Assembly: GCA_903908015.1 (NCBI GenBank)
Contig: CAIVQI010000009.1
Coordinates: 1-8,150 of the forward strand
DNA length: 8,150 nt
Source of the DNA: an uncultured Bacteroidota bacterium
GTDB taxonomy: Bacteria; Bacteroidota; Bacteroidia; UBA7662
Direction of reading: 5' to 3'
Each line of letters starts with the position of its first letter. Position 1 is the first letter of the stretch. Positions 1 through 6,810 of this stretch are shown here, piece by piece. The position numbers and the translations under genes were made by a program. Under the pieces are notes generated by a model. That model was not told the origin of the DNA, ran no database searches, and saw only the letters and a list, made by a program, of their open reading frames with translations.

Positions 1-378
1 ATTAACCGTTCCATTTCCGTTAACATCAGCTGCAACTGTCGCCCAGGCGGGCAGCCCTAAAACCAGACTGTAGTATAAACTTGCCAGCAAGGCATCCGTT
101 GAATTAATGCTGCCACCTTTCCCCCCATTAATTACGGCATCAAGGGCGTATGCGCCATTCGCAAGACCTGAAAAGGTGTATTCGCCGAGAGAATCGGTCG
201 TATCTGATGCCAGACTTATTCCGGTAATTGTTTTGAGAATGATTCGAATTCCGGGAATTGGTTTTGATGGGTCGTTGTTGTATAGCAGACGTCCCGAAGC
301 TGAGTTTTGTGCTGTAGAGGTAATTGACGCGGCAATCAAAAATGCGGTGACGAGGATTGGTAATTGCTTATAGAACAT
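1..378 (-). CDS. Secreted protein with prealbumin-like and dockerin-like repeats (N-terminal part)
   Basis: The gene starts at the CAT complement at 376-378 and runs off the left edge, giving 126 residues with no stop. Residues 1-23 form a typical Sec signal peptide: a lysine at position 4, a hydrophobic core (PILVTAFLIAASI), then STAQN with likely cleavage after Ala23. Residues 27-80 read like one carboxypeptidase-regulatory/SdrD-B type beta-sandwich repeat, with the characteristic DSLGEYTFSGLANGAYAL. Residues 83-126 look like a dockerin-type pair. The first half is a degenerate loop followed by SINSTDALLASLYYSL; the second begins with the calcium-loop-like DVNGNGTVN at 118-126 and is cut by the edge. 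Such proteins are common among exported Bacteroidota proteins, often with a type IX sorting domain at the C-terminus, which would lie outside the window. The enzymatic or adhesive role is unknown. The domain calls are by eye. Confidence 0.75.
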   Translation of the reverse strand, partial: MFYKQLPILVTAFLIAASITSTAQNSASGRLLYNNDPSKPIPGIRIILKTITGISLASDTTDSLGEYTFSGLANGAYALDAVINGGKGGSINSTDALLASLYYSLVLGLPAWATVAADVNGNGTVN

Positions 379-640
379 ATGGTTAAATAATTCATTTTTT
401 AATACTAAAAAATCTAAATTAACAAAGAAAAACTAACGAATCACCAAATTCTTATAATTTTTTTGTTACAAATTCTACGTTTCGGGGATCATATCTTTCC
501 TGATGTTACGGGGCATGTAATTCCTTAAGCAGGTTGTTGTATGAGGAATAATCTGTTAGCATCTGATGTGTGCTCATTTCTTTCATTTCAGTAATATTCC
601 AGTTGAAATCCTTGAACCGAAATTTGGGACAGAAATTTGT
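379..640. other. AT-rich intergenic spacer between two minus-strand genes
   Basis: This 262-bp stretch separates the end of the FkbM gene from the start of the secreted-protein gene. It is AT-rich, most strongly at 379-480, and must carry the leader and probably the promoter of the secreted-protein gene. I found no exact TAnnTTTG element on the minus strand; a near match with one extra spacer base lies in the run complementary to about 470-480. A weak inverted repeat (ATTCCT at 520-525, AGGAAT at 544-549, loop 18) is too poor to call a terminator. The part next to fkbM (509-640) stays open in the fkbM frame after its stop codon; see the findings. Confidence 0.6.
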
Positions 641-1522
641 TTAGCCGGTCAACAAATTCTTCAGAATAGATTGGTGTTTGTTTTGAACCAGCAGGAAATT
701 GTAGGAGTGGCTCTTGCCGAGGTGCGCCACAGGCTGGAGCCCGCGCTCTTCATCGATGTTGAAAAAATGGTAGCCAAGTCCCCCGATCATTTGTTGGATG
801 TCGCGACCAATCGTATCGTCGAGGATCTCGATGAGGATCGCCGGCTTGTATTGCGCTAAAGCCTTAAAGCCCGCCAGTACCTGTGCCTCGAATTTCTCAA
901 CATCGATTTTCATGAGGTCGATTCCGGTGAGGGTGCCATCGGCCAGGAGGCTGTCGATCGACCGAACTGCTACCTTGTATTGGTTTTGCGGGCGCTGTTT
1001 TCCATGCGGATCGGCCACAAGCGAAGCCTCGTAATGGTTGTCGGCGTTGTCGTAAATCGTCGCCTCCCCGTCGGTCGGTCCCAGCGCCAGCGGATACAGA
1101 TGAATGGGGCCGCCGTTGAGTTTGTTGTTGTGCTGAAGCTGCCGAAACACCCCGGGAACGGGTTCGAAGGCACTGATTAGCGCATCTGGCTTTACGGCAT
1201 AGGCCATAAGGCTGTAGATGCCCGTATTGGCCCCCACATCGAGGATGTGTTTCGATGATTTGCACAGCGCCACCCAAACGGCAGCACTTTCACGCTCCCA
1301 TCCCTTTTCAATCCCCCCCCAATAGAGGAGGGTTTCTATATAGTGACCATTGTTTTGAATGGAAAAATACCTGTTCGCGTCCACCCGAATGCGCATGCTG
1401 CCGGCCACAAACAGGTGCTGGTAGACGCTTTTGGGGAGGATTTGACTCCGGCGGAGGGGCTCAAACAGCCAGCGTTTGGCTGGAATGGCAGAGTAAAGGG
1501 TGCGCAGCAAGGGGTTTTTCAT
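641..1522 (-). CDS. FkbM-family SAM-dependent methyltransferase
   Basis: The 293-residue product matches the FkbM methyltransferase family in length and motif order. SAM-binding motif I is ILDVGANTGIYSL (residues 93-105). The acidic residue closing the next strand is in SAFEPVPG (117-124). The family hallmark DLMKIDVEKFEAQVLAGF follows at 202-219, then PAILIEI (227-233), and the fold closes with YNFLLVQ near residue 284. No signal peptide or membrane segment is evident, so the enzyme is probably cytoplasmic. Family members O-methylate sugars, lipids or secondary metabolites. The substrate cannot be told here because no glycosyltransferase or biosynthetic genes flank it. The start ATG lies 111 bp from the recD ATG in a divergent arrangement. 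An oddity is a run of eight G in the coding strand (1313-1320, encoding Trp68-Gly69-Gly70) inside the frame, a possible slippage site. Family assignment is firm; function is not. Confidence 0.88.
   Translation of the reverse strand: MKNPLLRTLYSAIPAKRWLFEPLRRSQILPKSVYQHLFVAGSMRIRVDANRYFSIQNNGHYIETLLYWGGIEKGWERESAAVWVALCKSSKHILDVGANTGIYSLMAYAVKPDALISAFEPVPGVFRQLQHNNKLNGGPIHLYPLALGPTDGEATIYDNADNHYEASLVADPHGKQRPQNQYKVAVRSIDSLLADGTLTGIDLMKIDVEKFEAQVLAGFKALAQYKPAILIEILDDTIGRDIQQMIGGLGYHFFNIDEERGLQPVAHLGKSHSYNFLLVQNKHQSILKNLLTG
1313..1320 (-). repeat. G8 homopolymer inside the FkbM methyltransferase gene
   Basis: Eight consecutive C on the plus strand (G on the coding strand) encode the end of Trp68 plus Gly69 and Gly70. 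Gain or loss of one base would shift the frame early in the protein, before SAM motif I, and abolish the enzyme. The frame is intact in this copy. Confidence 0.9.
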
Positions 1523-1564
1523 GCGGGCTGTAAATATGCGTGTTTTTTGGATTTTTTAAATCAA

Positions 1565-1583
1565 TGTGACATAAGATGACACA
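1565..1583. promoter_or_regulatory. Imperfect 19-bp palindrome in the divergent promoter region
   Basis: The sequence TGTGACATAAGATGACACA pairs at seven of nine symmetric positions: the arms TGTGxCAT and ATGxCACA, with an A-A mismatch inside each arm and a non-pairing core. It sits between fkbM and recD, ending nine bases before the proposed recD -7 element. It could be an operator for a dimeric regulator acting on either gene. The half-sites resemble CRP/FNR-type TGTGA only partly, because the spacing does not fit TGTGA-N6-TCACA. Function is inferred from position and symmetry alone. Confidence 0.35.
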
Positions 1584-1592
1584 AACTATTTC

Positions 1593-1600
1593 TAGCTTTG
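1593..1600 (+). promoter_or_regulatory. Bacteroidota-type -7 element for the recDCB operon
   Basis: TAGCTTTG matches the Bacteroidota -7 consensus TAnnTTTG exactly. It would place the transcription start near 1605-1608 and give a leader of about 27 nt before the recD ATG at 1634. No good -33 TTG-type element stands at the expected distance, so the call is tentative. If right, it excludes the upstream TTG at 1598 as the recD start, because that codon would lie inside the promoter. Confidence 0.4.
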
Positions 1601-1633
1601 TCGTACATTGATTTTTTCTGTAAACAAAAGCTT

Positions 1634-3445
1634 ATGTCGCAGTCCCCTCCCGATTTGTCGCAACAATTCGCAGATTTTTTTTCAGATCCGGTCATCAGGC
1701 GGTGGGCCAAACGATTGATGGAGCGGATGCTCGACGGGCATATATGTGTGCCATGCTCAGATTTGGGGGACGGTGCGGAGCAGGCCCCTTCTCCATTTAT
1801 TTTGGAGGGTAGCGCAGTGAAGTGGGTGTCGGTTGGTGATGAGGCGCACGTCAAGCCGTTCGTGTGCCACAAGGAAATGTTGTATTTGCAACGATATTTT
1901 CTTTATGAGACCGAGATTGTGGAGCGTATCCGGGCACGGGCTGAGCGGTCGCGGTTGAAATGGAACGAGCGTGCAGATGAATTGGTGATTTTGCGTGACG
2001 CAGGATACACACCGGCTGTTGGTATTTCCGAATCGGGAGATGGCGGATTCAATCAGACCGATTGGCAAACGGCCGCGGTGATACGTGCGCTGTGTAGCGA
2101 TTTCGGTATTATTACAGGCGGACCGGGCACAGGCAAAACGACCACCTTGGTACGCCTGTTGGAAGGTGTGCACCGCCTCAATCCCAACGCCCGGGTGGCC
2201 TTGGCCGCGCCAACAGGCAAAGCGTCGATGCGGATGCTGGAGTCGATTCGGCAGCAATCAGGGCCCCTAACAGCAGATCTCCAACTTTGGTTGGGTGGAC
2301 TCAAGCCATTTACCTTACACCGCTTGTTGGGCTATGTGCCCCATTCCATTTATTTTAAGTACAATCGGAACAGGCCCTTGCCGTATGATTGGGTAGTCAT
2401 TGATGAGGCCTCGATGGTGGATGTGCCGATGTTCGCCAAATTGCTCGAAGCCTGTGCCCCAGAAACACGATTGCTATTGTTGGGTGATAAAGACCAGTTG
2501 GCGTCGGTGGAATCAGGTAGTCTCCTGGGCGATCTATGTGCATCTGCAGGAGCCTTGAATCGGTTTGCTCCCGGCGAGCGCGAACGCATCAACCAATTCG
2601 TGATTCATCCGCAACGAAAAATTGGGCCTGAGGCCGAATCGGATGAGTGGTCACCGCTGGGTCGATGCATCACCGAGCTGAGGTGGAGTCACCGCTTCAA
2701 GACGGACAGCGGCGTGGGACGCCTGGCGCGGGCGGTGTTGGGTGGACAAGCACCTGAGGCAGTGGATGTGCTGCGCCATCCACCGAATGAAAATGAGTTG
2801 ATGTGGTACCCCGGCGGAGGTTCGGATGCGTGGGTGTCTGTATTGGGGGATGTACTCAAGGCCTATAAATCATACCTGGAGGCAGAGGATGTTGCTGAGG
2901 CCCTTCATCGGTTTAAGGAGTACCGCGTGCTCACGCCCGTCCGGGAGGGGCAGCAGGGTCTCCACACACTCAACCTCAAGATAGAAGAGGCTTTGCGGCA
3001 GCGGTATCCGTCGCTGATCGGACAAAGGGAGGTATTTTACAGAAATCGACCGTTGTTGGTGACCCGTAATGACTACGCGCTGGGCCTGTTTAACGGGGAT
3101 ATTGGCTTGGTGCGACCTGATCCCGCTCACCACGGACAACTGCGGGTGTGGTTCGAAGCCAATGAGGAAGGAGGTGGGTTGCGCTCAATTCATCCCTCGG
3201 CCATTGGTGCCTGTGAAACAGCCTACGTCATGACCATCCACAAAAGCCAGGGCTCCGAATTTGATCGCGTCTTGATGGTGTTGCCAGAACGGGAAGAGCA
3301 CAAACTCCTTACCCGAGAATTAATCTACACTGGAATTACAAGGGCCCGAAAGCATTTGGCGGTTTGGGGACCTGAAGCCGTGTTCATGGCAGGGGTAGAA
3401 CGAAACATACAGCGTATATCCGGACTCGCAGAACGTCTGAGGTAG
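1634..3445 (+). CDS. recD: RecD, exodeoxyribonuclease V alpha subunit (5'-3' helicase)
   Basis: This is the superfamily 1B motor of RecBCD, which translocates 5'-3' on one strand at a broken DNA end. The 603-residue product is close to E. coli RecD in length and shows the helicase motifs in order: motif I GGPGTGKTT (162-170), Ia ALAAPTGKA (189-197), II VVIDEAS (254-260), III LLLLGDKDQLASVESGSLLG (280-299), IV ELRWSHRF (348-355), a C-terminal 2B-type segment with FNGDIG (486-491), V AYVMTIHKSQGSEFDRV (530-546) and VI YTGITRARKHLAV (565-577). The start is set at ATG 1634. An in-frame TTG at 1598 would add 12 residues but overlaps the likely -7 promoter box. The leader is A-rich with no Shine-Dalgarno site. 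A T8 run at 1675-1682 lies early in the frame. recC follows after 33 bp. The gene appears intact. Confidence 0.95.
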   Translation: MSQSPPDLSQQFADFFSDPVIRRWAKRLMERMLDGHICVPCSDLGDGAEQAPSPFILEGSAVKWVSVGDEAHVKPFVCHKEMLYLQRYFLYETEIVERIRARAERSRLKWNERADELVILRDAGYTPAVGISESGDGGFNQTDWQTAAVIRALCSDFGIITGGPGTGKTTTLVRLLEGVHRLNPNARVALAAPTGKASMRMLESIRQQSGPLTADLQLWLGGLKPFTLHRLLGYVPHSIYFKYNRNRPLPYDWVVIDEASMVDVPMFAKLLEACAPETRLLLLGDKDQLASVESGSLLGDLCASAGALNRFAPGERERINQFVIHPQRKIGPEAESDEWSPLGRCITELRWSHRFKTDSGVGRLARAVLGGQAPEAVDVLRHPPNENELMWYPGGGSDAWVSVLGDVLKAYKSYLEAEDVAEALHRFKEYRVLTPVREGQQGLHTLNLKIEEALRQRYPSLIGQREVFYRNRPLLVTRNDYALGLFNGDIGLVRPDPAHHGQLRVWFEANEEGGGLRSIHPSAIGACETAYVMTIHKSQGSEFDRVLMVLPEREEHKLLTRELIYTGITRARKHLAVWGPEAVFMAGVERNIQRISGLAERLR

Positions 3446-3478
3446 GCTTGAATAGCGAAATAAAAAAGAATAAAGAAC

Positions 3479-6400
3479 ATGGCAATAGAGCTTTATGCAT
3501 CCTCCGCGCTGGAGAAATTGTGCGATCGTTTGGTGAACGACCTCGACAACGAACAAGGTGGGGTGTTCGACCCCAGATGGATCATTACCCAGACCGATGG
3601 AATGGACGGCTGGTTGCGGGAGCGCTTGGCCCGTGCCCGAGGGGTATCCCTCAACGATTGTTTTTTGCGCACCAACGACGTGTTGGTCGACCTATACAAG
3701 CTCTTGTGTCCGTTGTCGCCCCGGGCCTTAGAGCGCGAGGCCTTGGTATGGATGATATACTCCGCCCTTGCAGTCCCTGAGTTTCAATCCAGGCATGAAG
3801 AAATAGCCGGCTATTACCGCAATAGTGAAACCCGACGAATGTCACTGGCCATGGAAATGGCTGATCAGTTCGATCAATACCAGATTTACAGGCATCAGGT
3901 CATTCAAAAATGGAATAAGGAGCATTTTAGGAAGGAATGGCAGTCAGACCTTTGGGCTATTATACGGGATCGTGCAGATGCCAACTATGCCGATCGAACA
4001 GTTATGGCGGAGGCGGTCTTATCGGCACTCAATACCGAGGGTGGACAAAACAAAGTTAAACTGCGGTATCAGGCCATGAACTTTTTCGGTCTGGCTATCG
4101 TCACACCTTTCTATCTCGAGTTGTTTTTCAGTCTATCCAGGATCATTCCAGTACGGTTCTACCTGCTGAACCCGGCACCCCATGAATATTGGATGGAAGC
4201 ACCCGTGAACCGGAAAATAGCAGCCTGGCGAAAGTCAGTTCAACCCCTAACCGACGATTCAGGTCCACTGGTGAACCCCCTCCTGCAGCGTTGGGGCCGA
4301 ATTTTAAGGGAGAGTTTCTTCTTGTTGACCGAGCACGATGCTTATGTGAACCGCTATGAGTGTCTCGACGAGGACGATTGCAAGAAGGAGCATGATGCGG
4401 GCAATAGTCTGTTGCGGCAAATACAGAACGACATTCGATGGAACAAAACGGATGATCAAAGGTCGATGTTCGGAGCATCGCCTGAGGCCGACGATTCTCT
4501 TCAATTCGTCGGCTGCTACACACCAGCGCGTGAGGTTGAGGTGCTCTACAACCACTTATTGAAGGCCTTCGCCAAAGATTCAAGTCTTGGCGCACGTGAT
4601 GTGGTGGTCATGACCCCCGATATTGATCGGTATGCGCCCTTTATTCGGGCTGTTTTTGAATCGGGTCCTGTTAAAATACCATACTCTATAGCCGATGAAT
4701 CGATCGACAGAGGGAATACCTTGTTCACCGACATCCGTGGGATTTTATCGATCGACCCCAACACCTTCAAGTCTGAGGAAGTCATATCCTTGCTCGAGTC
4801 ACCCCGTGTGCGTGCTCGTTTTGGCATTCAGGACATGAAGGAGGTGCGCCGAGCTGTTCGGGAGGCGGCGATCTACTTCGGTTTGGAGACCGACCATCAA
4901 TCGGAATGGGACATGCAGGCCCACGATTCGGAGCGCTGGATGGTGGGGTGGGACTATGGTCTGCAGAAAATGATTTATGGTTTGTGTATGTCGGGCGGGG
5001 TTGACTTTGAAATTGATGGACGCAAGATCCTGCCGCTCGACACAGCTGAAGGGGCTGATATGGCCGACCGAATTCGCCTGGCTGATTTTGTGCGCACCCT
5101 TAAAAAAATCATCGCTGCCCGAAACCAGGCCAGAAGCTTGTCCGACTGGGCCAACTACCTGAATGATTGCGTTCGGCAATTGGTTTTGGCCGAAGACGAC
5201 GATGATGACGACTACCGACGATTGATGAAGATTCAGGATCAGTTGTTGCGGATGGATGATTGGGCGGTGGGGGAGATCGTTGGTTTTTCAACCTTCCGGC
5301 AAGTTTTCCTGGTTCGACTTTCGCTTGAGCAGCGGAGTAGCCTATTCACCGACAAAGGAATATGCTTCTGCTCGATGGTGCCCATGCGCAGCGTTCCCTT
5401 TCGGATCATTGCATTGCTGGGCATGGATTTCGATCGATTTCCGAGGCAGGAGAGCAACCTTAGTTTTAGCCTACTCGGTGGCAAAAATCATCAGGCAGGT
5501 GACCGCAATCCGCGCGAAAACGATAAACACCTCTTTTTGGAGACCCTTATGGCGGCGCGCGATACCTTGTACATCAGTTTTTTGGCGCGTGATGCCCAAA
5601 GGGGTACGGAGGTGCCCCCCTCATCGCTTGTTGAAGAGCTTTTGGCCTACATTGCCACGAAATGCACTGATCCCAATGCATATCGAAGGAAAGCAGTGGT
5701 CATACATCCCCTGCATGTCTTCAGCAGGGCCTACAACCGCCCTGATTCGGTGTTTTCACCCAATTATCTGACCCGAATGTGGTGCCAGTCGCTTGGACGA
5801 TCCACAGCAAACCCAACAGCTCGGGAGGAGGTCGTGCAATCTCATTCCTATGAATTGGACCGATTGTGTGGGTTTTTTCAACACCCCATACGTGATTACT
5901 TCAACCGACAACAAGGGGTCTACTATAACGATGTGGAGGAGCGCCTGCGTGAACATGAGTGGTTCGATCTGGACCATCTGCAGAAGTATATCATCAAGTC
6001 AGAATTTCTTGAATCCGATTTGTCGCGCGAAGAGGAGCGCGATGTCTGGACCGACAAGCGCAAGCGAAGTGGTCGACTGCCCTTAGCCCATGTGGGGCGC
6101 GTGCTCACCGAGCACTTATATGAAGAAGCTCGTTTGATGTTGGACACACGAAATTCCTTAATCAGTGATTTTCATGAGGTCATCCTCAATGTGGCATACC
6201 CAGTGGATGCGTGCCGATCCATCAATGGTCAGATTGGGCTTTATGGCCAAGATATAGTGCGGCTGATTCCATCCAAGAACATCATGAAACGTGCCATGGG
6301 GGAGTGGATCCGACTACTTGTGGCACTGGCCCAAGCAGATGCAGAAGCTGAATGCTACAATCTTTTGTTAATTTACCCGGTGAAAACTGTGGATCAGGTA

Positions 6401-6799
6401 ACGGCGACCCACATTTTGGGTGATCAAGAACTCAAGGATTTTGCAAGGCAACACATTCCACAGCTGTTGCGTTATTTTGAGGAAGGGCAACGCCAACCAT
6501 TGCCGTTCTATTTGCCCTTAGCAGAATTCAAACGGAAAAAGCCTCTGAAATTCACCCTTGAGAATTTGGAGCGAACGTATCATTCTTCCAAAGGTGAGGA
6601 GAACCCCGAAATGCCCATAACCAGCGATCCCTATTGGCAGGCCATTGTTGAGCGGCCAAACGGTGAGGCAGAATTGTTTACCCAAGAAGGTTTTACTCAA
6701 ATGGACCAGCTGATCGAGGAATTGACGACCGAGTTTTTCCGTCGATGGGATTTGGGTAAGCGCCCGTCGGGTAAATCTAAAAAACAGAAGGAAAAGTAA
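3479..6799 (+). CDS. recC: RecC, exodeoxyribonuclease V gamma subunit (Chi-recognition scaffold)
   Basis: RecC holds RecB and RecD, splits the incoming duplex and in the known enzyme reads Chi in the 3' strand channel. The 1106-residue product is nearly the size of E. coli RecC and carries its recognisable blocks: an N-terminal dead-helicase region with WIITQTDGMDGWLRERLA (34-51) and no Walker A motif, CYTPAREVEVLYNHLL (346-361) followed by VVVMTPDIDRYAPFIRAVF (375-393), RSVPFRIIALLGMDFDRFPR (637-656), GDRNPRENDKHLFLETLMAA (674-693), and GFFQHPIRDYF (798-808) opening the C-terminal nuclease-like fold, which in RecC lacks catalytic residues. The ATG fits the family N-terminus (ELYASSALEKL) and is preceded by an A-rich leader (AAAGAAC). 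A run of six Asp occurs at 573-578. recB begins 11 bp downstream. The gene is intact, with no frameshift seen. Confidence 0.95.
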   Translation: MAIELYASSALEKLCDRLVNDLDNEQGGVFDPRWIITQTDGMDGWLRERLARARGVSLNDCFLRTNDVLVDLYKLLCPLSPRALEREALVWMIYSALAVPEFQSRHEEIAGYYRNSETRRMSLAMEMADQFDQYQIYRHQVIQKWNKEHFRKEWQSDLWAIIRDRADANYADRTVMAEAVLSALNTEGGQNKVKLRYQAMNFFGLAIVTPFYLELFFSLSRIIPVRFYLLNPAPHEYWMEAPVNRKIAAWRKSVQPLTDDSGPLVNPLLQRWGRILRESFFLLTEHDAYVNRYECLDEDDCKKEHDAGNSLLRQIQNDIRWNKTDDQRSMFGASPEADDSLQFVGCYTPAREVEVLYNHLLKAFAKDSSLGARDVVVMTPDIDRYAPFIRAVFESGPVKIPYSIADESIDRGNTLFTDIRGILSIDPNTFKSEEVISLLESPRVRARFGIQDMKEVRRAVREAAIYFGLETDHQSEWDMQAHDSERWMVGWDYGLQKMIYGLCMSGGVDFEIDGRKILPLDTAEGADMADRIRLADFVRTLKKIIAARNQARSLSDWANYLNDCVRQLVLAEDDDDDDYRRLMKIQDQLLRMDDWAVGEIVGFSTFRQVFLVRLSLEQRSSLFTDKGICFCSMVPMRSVPFRIIALLGMDFDRFPRQESNLSFSLLGGKNHQAGDRNPRENDKHLFLETLMAARDTLYISFLARDAQRGTEVPPSSLVEELLAYIATKCTDPNAYRRKAVVIHPLHVFSRAYNRPDSVFSPNYLTRMWCQSLGRSTANPTAREEVVQSHSYELDRLCGFFQHPIRDYFNRQQGVYYNDVEERLREHEWFDLDHLQKYIIKSEFLESDLSREEERDVWTDKRKRSGRLPLAHVGRVLTEHLYEEARLMLDTRNSLISDFHEVILNVAYPVDACRSINGQIGLYGQDIVRLIPSKNIMKRAMGEWIRLLVALAQADAEAECYNLLLIYPVKTVDQVTATHILGDQELKDFARQHIPQLLRYFEEGQRQPLPFYLPLAEFKRKKPLKFTLENLERTYHSSKGEENPEMPITSDPYWQAIVERPNGEAELFTQEGFTQMDQLIEELTTEFFRRWDLGKRPSGKSKKQKEK

Positions 6800-6810
6800 T
6801 AAGCTTGACT

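Noticed and set aside
107..373. 88-codon plus-strand frame opposite the secreted protein
   Set aside because: The minus strand encodes a clear signal peptide and repeat domains here. The plus frame has no features.
520..549. Inverted repeat ATTCCT/AGGAAT as a terminator for fkbM
   Set aside because: The stem is only six pairs with an 18-base loop and no adjoining T-tract in the right orientation.
1565..1583. CRP-type binding site
   Set aside because: It has TGTGA, but the spacing to the opposite half-site does not fit TGTGA-N6-TCACA, so only a generic palindrome is reported.
1598..1633. TTG start giving RecD 12 extra residues
   Set aside because: The TTG overlaps a TAnnTTTG promoter element, the extra residues do not look RecD-like, and an ATG at 1634 gives the family length.
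5256..5771. 171-codon plus-strand frame inside recC
   Set aside because: It overlaps the conserved RecC block in another frame, and its translation is rich in Arg/Trp/Ser without family features. It is a shadow frame.
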